Shown here: positions 1 through 10,822 of the stretch, piece by piece | How positions within the stretch are numbered: position 1 is the first letter of the stretch | How the letters are laid out: every line of letters begins with the position of its first letter | Origin: Pseudoxanthomonas sp. SE1 | Lineage (GTDB): Bacteria; Pseudomonadota; Gammaproteobacteria; Xanthomonadales; Xanthomonadaceae | Assembly: GCF_029542205.1 (NCBI RefSeq) | Contig: NZ_CP113783.1 | Coordinates: 2,905,001-2,969,000 of the forward strand | Length of the DNA: 64,000 nucleotides | Direction: 5' to 3' | The notes under the pieces: generated by a model | What the model was told of the DNA's origin: nothing | Databases searched by the model: none | Seen by the model: the letters and a program-made list of their open reading frames with translations, nothing else | Made by a program: the position numbers and the translations under genes

Positions 1-707
1 TCACGGCCGGTGAGCTGCCCGATGCTGCGCTTGCGCGACAGGCCCGCCAGCACCGGCACGCCGAGCTCGACGAACCGCTCCAGCTGCGCCAGCAACTGCA
101 GGTTGTGTGGGGTGTCCTTGCCGAAACCGAAGCCGGGATCGATGACGATGTGCTTCTTCGCGATGCCGGCCATTTCGGCCGCGAAGATGCGCTCGGCGAG
201 GAACCGGTGCACCTCGCCGACAACGTCGTCGTATTGCGGGGCGGCCTGCATCGAACGCGGCTCGCCCTGCATGTGCATCAGGACCACCGGGACACCGAGT
301 GCCGCGGCGGCGTCGAGCGCACCGTCGCGGCGCAGGCCGTAGACGTCGTTGATCATGCCCGCGCCGGCCTGCACGGCCGCGCGCATCACGTCCGGCTTGG
401 AGGTATCGATGCTGATCGGTACCGCGACCTGCGCGGCAAGACGCTCGATCACCGCCACGACGCGGCGCAGCTCTTCCTCGACCGGCACCTCGTCCGCGCC
501 GGGACGCGTGGATTCGCCCCCGATGTCGAGCAGGTCCGCGCCCTCTTCCACCAGCCTCAGCGCATGCGCGACGGCGGCCTCGGTGGTGTCGTGCGCGCCA
601 CCGTCGGAGAACGAATCCGGGGTGACGTTGACGATGCCCATGACCTGCGGGCGGTCAAGCCGGAGGATGCGGCCGGCGCAGTCGAGCTGGGGGACGGTGT
701 CGAACAT
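1..707 (-). CDS. folP: dihydropteroate synthase, C-terminus cut by window edge
   Basis: Joins 6-hydroxymethyl-dihydropterin diphosphate to p-aminobenzoate in cytosolic folate synthesis; target of sulfonamides. The minus-strand frame opening at the ATG at 707 reads MFDTVPQLDCAG, then the DHPS signature MGIVNVTPDSFSDGG, the LDIGGESTRPGA block, SIDTSKPDVM and the DPGFGFGK pterin-site loop. The frame is open to base 1, so about 235 residues are visible and the last ~50 lie outside. It is downstream of ftsH on the same strand, as in many proteobacteria, but a strong hairpin at 842-868 and a repeat at 753-828 separate the two, so folP may have its own promoter. Identity is secure from the motifs. 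Confidence 0.95.
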   Translation of the reverse strand, partial: MFDTVPQLDCAGRILRLDRPQVMGIVNVTPDSFSDGGAHDTTEAAVAHALRLVEEGADLLDIGGESTRPGADEVPVEEELRRVVAVIERLAAQVAVPISIDTSKPDVMRAAVQAGAGMINDVYGLRRDGALDAAAALGVPVVLMHMQGEPRSMQAAPQYDDVVGEVHRFLAERIFAAEMAGIAKKHIVIDPGFGFGKDTPHNLQLLAQLERFVELGVPVLAGLSRKRSIGQLTGR

Positions 708-752
708 GCGCTTCTCCGGATGTGCTGCGCGCATTGTAGAGCGCACCCCGTT

Positions 753-828
753 GTGGGAGCGACGCCAGTCGCGACTCATCATCCGAGGGCCGCGACGCGC
801 GAAGCATCGCGACCTGCGTCGCTCCCGC
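753..828. repeat. palindromic intergenic repeat (GTGGGAGCGACG type)
   Basis: Arm 753-774 (GTGGGAGCGACGCCAGTCGC, then GA) faces arm 807-828, its reverse complement with three mismatches; a 32-base spacer lies between. The same arm recurs at 29569 and 35441, and related GTAGGAGCG arms at 45219, 45374, 46808 and 48275. It resembles the REP-like dispersed palindromes of Xanthomonadaceae. It sits between ftsH and folP. Confidence 0.75.
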
Positions 829-841
829 CAGACCGAAACGA

Positions 842-868
842 CGAAGGCCTGGCATGGCCAGGCCTTCG
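842..868 (-). terminator. hairpin terminator after ftsH
   Basis: Perfect 12-bp stem CGAAGGCCTGGC / GCCAGGCCTTCG with loop ATG. Read in the ftsH direction it is followed by CGTTTCGG, a short T run. It lies 29 bases past the ftsH stop, so it probably ends the ftsH transcript before folP. Confidence 0.7.
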
Positions 869-896
869 CGTCACGCGACGGGTGGATCAACGCGCC

Positions 897-2831
<1,935 letters not shown>

Positions 2832-2874
2832 CGGCTCCGGCGTTCCTCTTTCGTAATACGCACTTTACGTCACC

Positions 2875-3507
2875 TTACTTGATCTGGATCCGCTTGCCCT
2901 GTCCCAAGGCATACACCTCGGGGGAGCGCTTGCGGGACGCGTCCGGCTTGCGGATCGCCACCTTGTCATAGCGGCGGCGAAGCTCGCGGATGTAGTCGTC
3001 GGAACCGGTGCCCTGGAACAACTTGATCAGGAACGCCCCGCCCGGCTTCAGGTGGCTGTCGGCGAACTCCATCGCCAACTCCGCCAGGTGCATCATCCGC
3101 GGCTGGTCGACCGCATCCACACCACTCTTATTGGGGGCCATATCCGACAGCACAAGGTCCACGGGAGCGCCGTCCAGCATGGCTTCCAGCTGGGATAGGA
3201 CGCTGTCTTCCCTGAAATCCCCATGAAGGAAGTCCACGCCCGCCAGAGGCGGCATGTCCAGGATGTCCATGGCCACCACCCGGCCGCTGTCGCCCATCGC
3301 CTGGCGGACGAACTGCGACCAGCCGCCCGGCGCGGCGCCCAGGTCGACCACGACCATGCCCGGCTTGAGCAGTCGGTCGCGCTCCAGCAGTTCTTCCAGC
3401 TTGTAGGCAGCCCGCGACCTCAAGCCCTCGGCCTGGGCCTTCTTCACGTAGGGATCGGAGAAGTGTTCCTTCAGCCAGCGCTGGCTGCTCTTGCTGCGGG
3501 TAGCCAT
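2875..3507 (-). CDS. rlmE: 23S rRNA (uridine(2552)-2'-O)-methyltransferase
   Basis: Methylates the 2'-OH of U2552 in the 23S A loop during late 50S maturation (also called FtsJ/RrmJ). The SAM site VVDLGAAPGG is at about 53-62. The K-D-K-E catalytic tetrad is visible as AAYKLEE, LSDMAPNKSG, LIKLFQG and SPEVYAL. The frame extends to an ATG at 3570, but MATRSKSSQRWLKEHF at 3507 matches the usual family N-terminus and gives 210 residues, close to the 209 of E. coli, with GGAG 11 bases upstream. The extension to 3570 also has AGGG motifs and cannot be excluded. It is divergent from yhbY and upstream of ftsH, the conserved pairing. Confidence 0.95.
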   Translation of the reverse strand: MATRSKSSQRWLKEHFSDPYVKKAQAEGLRSRAAYKLEELLERDRLLKPGMVVVDLGAAPGGWSQFVRQAMGDSGRVVAMDILDMPPLAGVDFLHGDFREDSVLSQLEAMLDGAPVDLVLSDMAPNKSGVDAVDQPRMMHLAELAMEFADSHLKPGGAFLIKLFQGTGSDDYIRELRRRYDKVAIRKPDASRKRSPEVYALGQGKRIQIK

Positions 3508-3608
3508 GTCGGCGAGGTCTCCGGGCACGCTGCGACGGGAGCCGCCGGAGCCGTTCGTGGGGGTGGCCATGATACCCTGATCACCCTTTTGAACCCGTAC
3601 CGTGCCGC

Positions 3609-3914
3609 ATGCCTGTTGCCCTGACCGCTGCCCAGACCCGTTTCCTGCGCGGCCAGGCCCACGACCTGAAGGCGCTGCTGCAGATCGGCAACAAGGGAGT
3701 CACGCCGGCCTTCATCGCCGAGCTGGATGCCGTGCTCGAGCAGCACGAACTGGTCAAGGTGAAGGTCGCCGGCGAGGACCGCGACGCCCGCGATGCAATG
3801 ATCGACGATCTGGCCGACAAGGCCGACGCCGCCCTGGTGCAGCGCATCGGCCACACGGCCGTGCTGTATCGGCCCAGCAAGGAACGCCGGCACATCGTGC
3901 TGCCGCGCGGCTGA
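3609..3914 (+). CDS. yhbY: ribosome assembly RNA-binding protein YhbY (CRM domain)
   Basis: Small protein of 101 residues made almost entirely of one CRM RNA-binding domain, associated with pre-50S particles. The GxxG loop is visible as QIGNKGVT near residues 25-32, followed by the ELVKVKVAG strand and the VLYRPSKERR end that typify the family. It is divergent from rlmE, another 50S maturation gene, with roughly 100 bases between the preferred starts, a context seen across gammaproteobacteria. Confidence 0.93.
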   Translation: MPVALTAAQTRFLRGQAHDLKALLQIGNKGVTPAFIAELDAVLEQHELVKVKVAGEDRDARDAMIDDLADKADAALVQRIGHTAVLYRPSKERRHIVLPRG

Positions 3915-3937
3915 TCCCGGCGCGCAGGTCGCCCGCC

Positions 3938-4315
3938 ATGCAACTGAACCACGAACTGCCCGACTACGCCTTCACCCTGCGGTCCGCCGACGGCCAGTCC
4001 GCCCGGGTGAACGACCGGACGCTGTCGGCCAGCTTCATCCTCTCACCGCAGCAACTCGTCGAAGACTGGCCGGTACGCGACAGCGCTTCGCTTGCACCGG
4101 ACGATCTGGCGCCGCTGCTGGCGCTGAAGCCGGAAGTGGTCCTGCTGGGCACCGGCGACCGACAGGTATTTCCGCCAGCCGCGGTGATGGCCGCCTGCCT
4201 GCGCCAGGGGATCGGTCTTGAGGTCATGACGAACGCCGCCGCCGCCCGCACGTTCAACGTGCTGGCCAGCGAATCGCGCAAGGTCGTGGCCGGGTTCCTG
4301 CTGGCGCCACGCTGA
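3938..4315 (+). CDS. Mth938-like domain protein (DUF498 family)
   Basis: 125 residues; no signal peptide or membrane segment. The fold-family hallmarks are an early SFILSPQQLVEDWPV stretch, the VVLLGTGDRQVFPP core near 69-82 and the conserved VMTNAAAARTFNVLA helix near 100-114. Homologues sit beside respiratory-complex or ribosome genes and the biochemical role is not settled. The start at 3938 is 23 bases after yhbY and is chosen because conservation begins at MQLNHELPDY, although the frame is open to 3602. It is followed after 7 bases by the next lipoprotein gene, so the three probably form an operon. Confidence 0.82.
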   Translation: MQLNHELPDYAFTLRSADGQSARVNDRTLSASFILSPQQLVEDWPVRDSASLAPDDLAPLLALKPEVVLLGTGDRQVFPPAAVMAACLRQGIGLEVMTNAAAARTFNVLASESRKVVAGFLLAPR

Positions 4316-4322
4316 CCGCGTC

Positions 4323-4958
4323 ATGGCGATGCGGCACCTGCTCCTGCTGCCCGTCATCCTGTTCGCCACCGCATGCACCCGGACTGCACCGGATGCCGGG
4401 CAGCGCTACGATCATTGGCGGCAGGGCGCTGGCGCACAGAGCCTGATCGCTTACGAGCGCATGCTGACCGACGCCGGTGTCGGCGATGTGGTGCCGATGC
4501 ATGCGCTGCTGCGCTCCAGCCGCCGCTGGCGGACCTGCCAGGCGCCGGAATTCCTGCTGCCCCCTTCCGACCGCGCCGCCGCCATCGTGCCGACCCTCCG
4601 CGTGGTCGCGCAATTGCAGGCCTTGGGCATCGTCGAAGGCAGCAACGCGCGCTCCGGTTACCGGTCCGCCGTGCTGAACCGCTGTTCGGGAGGGAGCACC
4701 CGCAGCCGCCACCTCCTCAACAATGCGCTGGATTTCGACCTCGCCGACGGCAGCCAGGCAAGCGCCCTGTGCGAGTTCTGGCGCACGCGGGGTTCGTCAC
4801 TGGCGATGGGACTGGGCTTCTACACCCCGACCAGGATCCACATCGATACGTCCGGGCACCGCACCTGGGGCAACGACCACCGGCGCGGAACCTCACTGTG
4901 CGCCACCGGCGCGGCGGCTCAGTCGGCCGCGCGGGCCAACCGCACCCGGACACCGTAG
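4323..4958 (+). CDS. lipoprotein of the M15 (VanY/D-Ala-D-Ala carboxypeptidase-like) family
   Basis: 211 residues with a signal peptide and lipobox FATAC (Cys18), so probably an outer-membrane or periplasmic lipoprotein. The metallopeptidase pattern is visible: SRHLLNNALDFDL near 128-140, giving His130 and Asp137 as zinc ligands, and HIDTSGHRTWG near 173-183 giving the third His. SGYRS near 111-115 fits the substrate-side motif of M15. The likely role is trimming peptidoglycan stem peptides. Its last 40 bases overlap the convergent gene at 4919-5782, so the C-terminal Ala/Arg-rich tail is read on both strands. Confidence 0.75.
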   Translation: MAMRHLLLLPVILFATACTRTAPDAGQRYDHWRQGAGAQSLIAYERMLTDAGVGDVVPMHALLRSSRRWRTCQAPEFLLPPSDRAAAIVPTLRVVAQLQALGIVEGSNARSGYRSAVLNRCSGGSTRSRHLLNNALDFDLADGSQASALCEFWRTRGSSLAMGLGFYTPTRIHIDTSGHRTWGNDHRRGTSLCATGAAAQSAARANRTRTP

Positions 4959-5782
4959 TGGTCGGACGGCCAGGCGCCCTTCGCGTCGGACTGGTCAAGG
5001 ATGATGTCCGCGTCGACGACGCGGAACGCATCGCGCTGGGCGAAGACGTGATCGATGCGGATCGCCGGATGACCCAGATGCGTGTTGAGCGTGGTGTGCA
5101 CCGGCGTGTTGGTGTCCACGCCCGCGTGCGCCTCCGAGTACGCTTCGAGGAAGCGCACGCGCAGCGGCGCCAGTTCCGGCGTGTCCGAACGCGTGTTGAA
5201 GTCGCCGCCGATGATCGAGGGTGCGTCACCGGCCGTCTCGTCGATCAGCGCGAGCACGCCCCCGATCTGCTCGGCGCGAATCGCCCCGCCCTCCGGCTTG
5301 TAATGCAGATGGGTCACGTAGACGTTCAACGGGATGCCGTGCACCGTCGTCCGGACCCAGCCCGCATTCCGGTAATCGTCGAGTGGCGCGAGCTTCACTT
5401 CACGCGACTGTTCTATCGCGCCTTTGACCAGGATTGCGTTGCCATACCGTCGCGCTTGTTGCGGCGCATCGGCCGAGAAGAACCGGTACTGGTAGCCCAG
5501 GCGTGATGCCAGCACCTGCGCCTGGTTGGGCAAGGCCGCGTCCTGCAGCACTTCCTGCAATACGATCACGTCAGGCGCCAGGGTTTTCAACTCGGCAAAG
5601 ATCATGTCCCGGCGATGAGGCCAGTCCTGCTTGTCGTGCCACAGATTGAGGGTGACCACATCGACGGTCGATGGAGTTTGCTTGCTGCGTGGACGCTGGC
5701 ACGCGGTCAGGGCCAGCACCAGGATCACCAACAGGGCCGCCAGGACCGGCTTCCACCACGCTGGCAGGATAAGCGGAAACAT
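4919..5782 (-). CDS. endonuclease/exonuclease/phosphatase family protein
   Basis: 287 residues with an N-terminal hydrophobic segment (about 12-27) ending in LTAC, so it is membrane-anchored or a lipoprotein facing the periplasm. The EEP catalytic set is complete: LNLWHD (Asn46), VLQEV (Glu77), THLHY (about 157-161), GGDFN (Asp194, Asn196) and the C-terminal SDHYGV. The substrate may be nucleic acid or a phosphoester of a lipid or inositol; sequence alone does not decide. It lies 2 bases downstream of nlpD and so probably belongs to the surE-pcm-exoD-nlpD transcript. Confidence 0.85.
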   Translation of the reverse strand: MFPLILPAWWKPVLAALLVILVLALTACQRPRSKQTPSTVDVVTLNLWHDKQDWPHRRDMIFAELKTLAPDVIVLQEVLQDAALPNQAQVLASRLGYQYRFFSADAPQQARRYGNAILVKGAIEQSREVKLAPLDDYRNAGWVRTTVHGIPLNVYVTHLHYKPEGGAIRAEQIGGVLALIDETAGDAPSIIGGDFNTRSDTPELAPLRVRFLEAYSEAHAGVDTNTPVHTTLNTHLGHPAIRIDHVFAQRDAFRVVDADIILDQSDAKGAWPSDHYGVRVRLARAAD

Positions 5783-5784
5783 GT

Positions 5785-6573
5785 TCAGCGCTTCGGCAGA
5801 TACTGCAGCGGATCGACGGGTTTGCCGTCGTGGCGGATCTCGAAATGAAGCATTTCGCGCGAGGCACCGCTGCTGCCCATTTCGGCGATCTGCTGGCCCG
5901 CCTTGATGTTCTGGCCTTCATTCACCAGCCGCTTGCGGTTGTGGCCGTAGGCGGACAGCCAGGCTTCGCTGTGCTTGATGATGATCAGTTCGCCATAGCC
6001 CACCAGGCCGGCGCCGGAGTACACCACTACGCCGTCCGCCGCCGCGCGCACCGCCTGGCCGCTGCTGCCTGCGATGTCGATGCCCTGCTTGGTGGCGTCA
6101 CCGGCAGCGAAACGTCCGATCAGATGGCCTTCCGCAGGCCAACGCCACGAGAATCCGGCATTCACCGGTGCTGGCGTCGCAACAGGGCGCGTGACCGGAG
6201 CGGGAGGCGGCGTCGGGCGCGTCGTCGCACCGGTGGCGGGCCTGGAGGGTGTCGTCGTCGCGGTCGTCCGCGTGCCTGCGCTGCCTGGATACAGCTTCAA
6301 CGACTGCCCCGGATAGATCGTGTACGGCGGCGCGATGCCGTTCCAGCGCGCGAGGTCGTTGACGTCGACCCCATTGCGGAATGCGATGCCGAACAGGGTA
6401 TCGCCACGCTGCACGCGTACCGTCGTGCCCGGCTTGGCCTGCGAAGGTTTGCGGGTGGATGACGAGGACGGTTCGCGTACCACCGTGGTCGAGCAGGCGC
6501 CCAGCATCGCCACGGCGAAGCCGATCAGGAGGGCGCGCGTCATTCGATTGCCGGAGCGGAGCGTCGTGGTCAT
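5785..6573 (-). CDS. nlpD: LysM/M23 lipoprotein, NlpD-type amidase activator
   Basis: 262 residues: a lipoprotein signal (RALLIGFAVAMLGAC), a LysM domain near 50-95 (VQRGDTLFGIAFRNG...IYPGQSLKLY), a Thr/Pro/Ala-rich linker, and an M23/LytM domain near 145-262. The LytM domain reads KQGIDIAG where active enzymes have a zinc-binding His, although LHFEIR is kept near the end. This is the degenerate pattern of NlpD and EnvC, which activate AmiC-type amidases at the septum instead of cutting peptidoglycan. An alternative start at 6543 (MTRALL) would shorten the N-region to normal signal-peptide length. It follows pcm/surE, the classical neighbourhood. Confidence 0.92.
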   Translation of the reverse strand: MTTTLRSGNRMTRALLIGFAVAMLGACSTTVVREPSSSSTRKPSQAKPGTTVRVQRGDTLFGIAFRNGVDVNDLARWNGIAPPYTIYPGQSLKLYPGSAGTRTTATTTPSRPATGATTRPTPPPAPVTRPVATPAPVNAGFSWRWPAEGHLIGRFAAGDATKQGIDIAGSSGQAVRAAADGVVVYSGAGLVGYGELIIIKHSEAWLSAYGHNRKRLVNEGQNIKAGQQIAEMGSSGASREMLHFEIRHDGKPVDPLQYLPKR

Positions 6574-6610
6574 GCGTGGAGTCGTTTCCTCAAGGCGTGG
6601 CTTGGCGGCT

Positions 6611-7276
6611 TCAACCGGTCAATCGCTGGAACAGTTCGCGCACAGCGACGCCGCCGCCGCCGATCAGCACACTGAAGTAGACGATGGTGCCGATGTTGGC
6701 CAGATGGCCCAGCAGGATCGCACCCCCGTCGCGCTGGATGAAGCCGATGGCATACAACAGCAACGCCAAGGCTGGCAGGGTATTGCTGAATGGGACGAAT
6801 CCGAACGGTGCCATCAACAGCAGCGCCGCGAGGATGAAAGCAAGATTGTTGAGCGTCCCCTGCCCCACACCATCGACGAAGAAGCGCAGGCGGCGTGGCC
6901 GGCTGATCTTCTCCATCCGGCGGACCCATACCAGCCCTCCGACCAGGCCCGGACGCAGGCGATCGGCCGGCAGTGCCTTGTCCTTCACGCGCGCCGGCAG
7001 CCACAACGGCCGATTGATCAGCCGGCTTACTCCGACCAGCAGGATGGCCGCGCCAAACACGGTGCTGACGCCCGGGATCGACACCGGGATCAGGAACACC
7101 AGCGTCAGCAGGATGGTCAGCAGCAGCAGGCCTTCGTCGCTGAAGACATCCAGCAGTTCACCCAGGCTCAGCGTGTCCGGAGGAAGGCGCTCGATGATGT
7201 CCGCCAGTTGCTCGCCCAGCGAAGCCGCCTGATCGAGCGCATCGCCGTCGTGTCGCGGATCCGTCACGCCGCTCAA
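6611..7276 (-). CDS. ExoD family exopolysaccharide-synthesis membrane protein
   Basis: 221 residues. A soluble N-terminus with [14 protein letters not shown] near 36-50 leads into paired membrane segments ([20 protein letters not shown] near 51-70, [17 protein letters not shown] near 148-164, and further pairs at the C-terminus). This layout, with the RLRPGL and WVRRMEK motifs, fits ExoD, first named in Rhizobium for exopolysaccharide and alkali tolerance; its molecular role is unknown. Its ATG overlaps the pcm stop by four bases (7273-7276), so it is translationally coupled and placed between pcm and nlpD. Confidence 0.83.
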   Translation of the reverse strand: MSGVTDPRHDGDALDQAASLGEQLADIIERLPPDTLSLGELLDVFSDEGLLLLTILLTLVFLIPVSIPGVSTVFGAAILLVGVSRLINRPLWLPARVKDKALPADRLRPGLVGGLVWVRRMEKISRPRRLRFFVDGVGQGTLNNLAFILAALLLMAPFGFVPFSNTLPALALLLYAIGFIQRDGGAILLGHLANIGTIVYFSVLIGGGGVAVRELFQRLTG

Positions 7277-7950
7277 TCCAGGGTTCCCGACAGCAGCGGC
7301 ACGAATACCACCGGCGCCAGCGTGGTTTCCTCCACGCTGCCATCCGGGCGCTTCAGCAGGCGCACCAGCGACTGCGAACCGCTGCCGCCGACGGGCGCGA
7401 CAAGTTGTCCGCCCACTGCGAGTTGCTCCACCAGCACGGGCACCAGTGCGGGCGCAGCGGCGGTCACGATGATCGCATCGTACGGGCCGTGCTCGGCCCA
7501 GCCGATGCGCCCGTCGTCGTGCTTGCTGCGCACATTCATGCCCAACTGGCGCAGGCGCTTGCGGGCTTGCCGCAGCAGGTCGCCGATGCGCTCGACGGTA
7601 TGCACTTCGAGTCCAAGCATGGCGAGCACCGCCGCCTGGTAGCCCGAACCCGTGCCGATCTCCAACACCTTCTTCGGCGAGGTTTCCAGCAGCACCTCGG
7701 TCATCCTCGCCACCACCCAGGGCTGGGAAATGGTCTGGCTGTGGCCGATCGGCAGCGCCGTGTCCTCATAGGCGCGCGTCGCCAGCGCCTCATCGACGAA
7801 CAGGTGGCGCGGCAGCGTGCGGATGGCATTGAGCACGCGCTCATCGGCGATGCCGGACTCGCGCAGGCGCTCGACCAGGCGATCGCGCACGCGCTGCGAG
7901 GTCATGCCCATGCCGACGGCCTCGGGCTGCAGACGCAACCGTGGCGTCAT
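7273..7950 (-). CDS. pcm: protein-L-isoaspartate O-methyltransferase
   Basis: Cytosolic SAM-dependent repair enzyme that methylates L-isoaspartyl residues in aged proteins. At 225 residues, it shows GHSQTISQP near 69-77, the SAM motif [11 protein letters not shown] near 95-105, HTVERI, and [10 protein letters not shown]. The ATG at 7950 is chosen because it overlaps the surE stop as ATGA and family similarity begins there; the frame is open further upstream inside surE. The overlap surE-pcm is conserved in proteobacteria, and the gene also overlaps the next gene by four bases. Confidence 0.97.
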   Translation of the reverse strand: MTPRLRLQPEAVGMGMTSQRVRDRLVERLRESGIADERVLNAIRTLPRHLFVDEALATRAYEDTALPIGHSQTISQPWVVARMTEVLLETSPKKVLEIGTGSGYQAAVLAMLGLEVHTVERIGDLLRQARKRLRQLGMNVRSKHDDGRIGWAEHGPYDAIIVTAAAPALVPVLVEQLAVGGQLVAPVGGSGSQSLVRLLKRPDGSVEETTLAPVVFVPLLSGTLD

Positions 7951-8726
7951 GGGGAGTCCTCGAGGGCGGCGGTCAATCCACCCACCCATCCGGCGACCTT
8001 TTCCAGCGCCTGGTAGCGCGTCAGATCGACATGGATCGGCGTGATGGAAATATGGCCGGTGCGCACGGCATGGAAATCGGTGCCGGGGCCTGCGTCCTGC
8101 TCGCGCCCCGCGGGACCGATCCAGTACACGGTACGGCCGCGCGGGTCGGGCTGCGGCACGCACGGCTCGGAGCGGTGGCGATTGCCGAGACGGGTGACCT
8201 CGAAACCTCGCAGATCGGACCAGGCCAGATCAGGTACGTTGACGTTGAGGATGGTGTCCGCCGGCAGCGGATCGGACTTGAGCCGGGCCACGATCTCCAC
8301 GGCGGCTCGCGCGGCGGTCTCATAGTGCTTCGCATCGTGGTTGCGGGTGACCAGCGACATCGCCACCGCCGGCAAGCCGAGGAAACGGCCTTCCATCGCC
8401 GCCGACACCGTGCCGGAGTAGATGACGTCGTCGCCCAGGTTGGCCGTGTTGTTGATGCCCGACACCACGATGTCGGGCTCGAATTCCAGCATCCCGGTCA
8501 ATGCCAGGTGCACGCAGTCCGTCGGCGTGCCCGCCACGCTGCAGGTGTAGTGATCGATGCGCTTGAGCCGGATCGGCAGGTCCAGCGTCAGGGAATTGCT
8601 GGCACCCGAGCGGTCGCGGTCGGGAGCGACCACGTACACTTCGTGGCCCGCGCTGCGCAGGCCTTCTGCCAGGATTCGGATGCCGGGGGCGTCGACGCCG
8701 TCGTCGTTGCTGACCAGTACGCGCAT
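7947..8726 (-). CDS. surE: 5'/3'-nucleotidase SurE
   Basis: Metal-dependent nucleotidase and exopolyphosphatase linked to stationary-phase survival. It opens with [10 protein letters not shown], which holds the Asn-Asp-Asp metal ligands at residues 7-9, followed by the SGASNSLT loop, [10 protein letters not shown] and [11 protein letters not shown]. It is 259 residues from this start; an upstream ATG at 8750 adds eight poorly conserved residues. First gene of the operon surE-pcm-exoD-nlpD-EEP, divergent from smr. Confidence 0.97.
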   Translation of the reverse strand: MRVLVSNDDGVDAPGIRILAEGLRSAGHEVYVVAPDRDRSGASNSLTLDLPIRLKRIDHYTCSVAGTPTDCVHLALTGMLEFEPDIVVSGINNTANLGDDVIYSGTVSAAMEGRFLGLPAVAMSLVTRNHDAKHYETAARAAVEIVARLKSDPLPADTILNVNVPDLAWSDLRGFEVTRLGNRHRSEPCVPQPDPRGRTVYWIGPAGREQDAGPGTDFHAVRTGHISITPIHVDLTRYQALEKVAGWVGGLTAALEDSP

Positions 8727-8815
8727 GGGTTTCCTCGAGGACGGCCCCATGATACCGGAAGCGCGCCGCTGCTTCCCGCGCTTGCGTCACGCGGCGATGC
8801 CGCTACGCTGATGGC

Positions 8816-9364
8816 ATGTCCCGCCCCACGCCTCCCGATGACGACGATGCCTCGCTGTTCCGCGACGCGATCGGCGAGGTGCGGCGGCTGCAGGAAGCCC
8901 CGCCGCCGCCACGCAAGCCGCCACCGCGGCCTTCGGCGCGCATGGCTGAGCGCGACGAGCACGAAGCGCTTGGAGAATTCCAGCGCGGCATGGAAACCCT
9001 GGATGCGAGGTCCGCCGGCGATGTACTGAGCCATCGTCGCGAAGTGCTTTCGGCGCGCGCCTTCCAGCGCCTCAAGCGTGGGCAGTTCTCGGTGCAGGAC
9101 GAACTGGACCTGCACGGCGCCACCGCGCTGCAGGCCGAGGGACTGCTGCGCCGGTTCTTCGCGGAAGCCCATGCCCATGATCACGGCTGCGTGCGCGTGA
9201 TCCATGGCAAAGGCCAGCGCTCCGATGGCGATGCACCGGTACTGAAGAATCTCGTGGACCGGATATTGCGCCAGCGCGCGGACGTGCTGGCGTTCCATTC
9301 GGCGCCGCCTGCGCAGGGTGGCACGGGGGCGGTGCTGGTATTGCTGGCACGAAACCGTCGTTGA
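8816..9364 (+). CDS. Smr domain endonuclease-like protein
   Basis: 182 residues. An acidic and proline-rich N-terminus (PPPPRKPPPRP near 30-38) precedes a C-terminal Smr domain with the LDLHG motif at 97-101 and HGKG at 130-133, both characteristic. The arrangement matches the stand-alone SmrA/SmrB group; E. coli SmrB cleaves mRNA at collided ribosomes, but assignment to that activity is inference. Its stop codon opens a large hairpin shared with the convergent small lipoprotein gene. Confidence 0.9.
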   Translation: MSRPTPPDDDDASLFRDAIGEVRRLQEAPPPPRKPPPRPSARMAERDEHEALGEFQRGMETLDARSAGDVLSHRREVLSARAFQRLKRGQFSVQDELDLHGATALQAEGLLRRFFAEAHAHDHGCVRVIHGKGQRSDGDAPVLKNLVDRILRQRADVLAFHSAPPAQGGTGAVLVLLARNRR

Positions 9365-9404
9365 TCACGCCCCCATGCCGGTGTGCCGACGGCATGGGGT
9401 GATC
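9363..9404. terminator. bidirectional hairpin between convergent genes
   Basis: Arms CCCATGCCG (9372-9380) and CGGCATGGG (9390-9398) pair perfectly, and the flanking GATCAC (9363-9368) and GTGATC (9399-9404) extend the stem across a small internal bulge. It is placed exactly between the smr stop and the stop of the minus-strand lipoprotein, with no strong T run, so termination is inferred. Confidence 0.6.
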
Positions 9405-9420
9405 ACGCAGGGAGTGCAAC

Positions 9421-9645
9421 TCACTGCTTGTCGGTGGTGCGGTCTTCGATCCGCGGCGGATTCACCCATGTCAGGTGGATGCCGCGACGCTTGGCGATCC
9501 GCTCGACATAGGCGATGTACTGCTGTTCAGCGGTCAATTGACGCTGGACGGGCGGCGATGAACTGGCGGTTCCTCGGGTACTGGCGCATGCAGCCAGCAA
9601 GGCGCAGACGGACAACACAACTGCAAGGCGAAGCATGGTGTTCAT
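9421..9645 (-). CDS. small lipoprotein of unknown function
   Basis: 74 residues: MNTMLRLAVVLSVCALLAAC forms a clean lipoprotein signal with the lipobox LAAC at Cys20, leaving a mature protein of about 55 residues. The mature part is Ser/Thr-rich and then charged (TAEQQYIAYVERIAKRRGIH), ending in WVNPPRIEDRTTDKQ. No known domain was recognised. The mature motif Y-I-x-Y-V-E-R-I-A-x-R-R-G suggests a conserved amphipathic helix. Convergent with smr. Confidence 0.75.
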   Translation of the reverse strand: MNTMLRLAVVLSVCALLAACASTRGTASSSPPVQRQLTAEQQYIAYVERIAKRRGIHLTWVNPPRIEDRTTDKQ

Positions 9646-9763
9646 GGCGACCCTCCGGCGTGTGGAAAGAACCTGTGGAGCGCCCTCCAGCCGTCAGCTG
9701 CCGATCGGCGCTGGGGACGCCTGTTTCCGCTTATACGCCTGCTGGACGGCGCTTCCAGTGCCT

Positions 9764-10822
9764 TCAGTCGCGTTCCGACGGACGGTCCTGTGGCTGCGAC
9801 GCGTCCCGCGCCGAACCCAGTTCATGGAGCACTGCGGTGGCATAGCTCCCGGGCGGCAGCGCGAATCCCAGCCGCAGCACGTCCGTCGACAGCCATTCCC
9901 AGGCCAGTCCGTCGGGCCTCAACCGCAATGAGCGCCGTTCCTGCTTCAGCCCCTCGCGCTCCAGCCCGGCCCGCAGTGCGGCCGCATCATCGCCCTGCAG
10001 CGCGGTCTCTTCGCAAGCGCGCGCGGCAGACTGCACGCGCAGTTCTCCCTGCCCCCACAACGGACCGGAGGGATGGATGTCGAAGTCCGCCAGTCGCTCC
10101 GCCAGCGCCTCGCTCCAGGGTTCCGGCCCGAACACGCTGCGGCTGCCCGCCAGCGTCCAGACCTCGCCCTCCAGCCCCCGGTTCCAGCTGCCATCGGCGA
10201 TCCGGGCCGCCAGCACCCGGTTGAACAGGGCCGAGCGGGCCGCCGACAACAGTATCGAGCGCTGTTCGCGACGCACCCGCCGCCCCGCGAACATCGCCAA
10301 TGCCGCCGCGACATTGCCGCCGTCGCGACCGAACCGCTGTTCGCCGAACCAGTTCGGGAGGCCATGCGCGGCGATGTCGCGCAATCGCGCCTCGATGGCA
10401 TCGGCATCGCCAACGACATCGCGCAGCACCAGTTCGAAGCGATTGCCCGCCAAGGCGCCGCGCGGGAGCTTGCGCGAATGCCAGGTCGACTCGATCACCG
10501 CCAGATCGTCGGACGCAAGGGCCGCCAGATCGGGCGCCGTCTTGCGTGGCAGATGGACGCTGAAACGCTGTCGCGTGACCGCGTGCCGGTCCTTCAGGCC
10601 CGCATACCCCACGCCCATCTCCGCGATGCCCGCCCACGCGGCGATGCGCTTGGCCGCGAACGGGGTGTTCATGCCGCGCTTCTCGACGGTCAGCAGCAGG
10701 TGCTCACCCTCGCCGGACGGCGCGAAGCCGGGCAATTCCTCCACGAAGAAGTCTTCGGGCGTGTTGCGCATGGTCGCGGACAGCACGGGTGCGCCGAAGG
10801 CGCGGGGCAGGTCTTCGCTCAC
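9764..10822 (-). CDS. truD: tRNA pseudouridine(13) synthase TruD
   Basis: Isomerises U13 in tRNA-Glu. 352 residues, against 349 in E. coli. The catalytic motif [11 protein letters not shown] gives Asp78, and [28 protein letters not shown] and the [13 protein letters not shown] insert are TruD-specific. I place the start at a GTG at 10822 that overlaps the ispF stop as GTGA; the frame is open further upstream within ispF. The next in-frame ATG ([12 protein letters not shown]) would remove 17 residues. It is the last gene of the ispD-ispF run. Confidence 0.93.
   Translation of the reverse strand: MSEDLPRAFGAPVLSATMRNTPEDFFVEELPGFAPSGEGEHLLLTVEKRGMNTPFAAKRIAAWAGIAEMGVGYAGLKDRHAVTRQRFSVHLPRKTAPDLAALASDDLAVIESTWHSRKLPRGALAGNRFELVLRDVVGDADAIEARLRDIAAHGLPNWFGEQRFGRDGGNVAAALAMFAGRRVRREQRSILLSAARSALFNRVLAARIADGSWNRGLEGEVWTLAGSRSVFGPEPWSEALAERLADFDIHPSGPLWGQGELRVQSAARACEETALQGDDAAALRAGLEREGLKQERRSLRLRPDGLAWEWLSTDVLRLGFALPPGSYATAVLHELGSARDASQPQDRPSERD

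Noticed and set aside
3507..3570. N-terminal extension of RlmE
   Set aside because: Not conserved in the family as I recall it; kept only as an alternative start.
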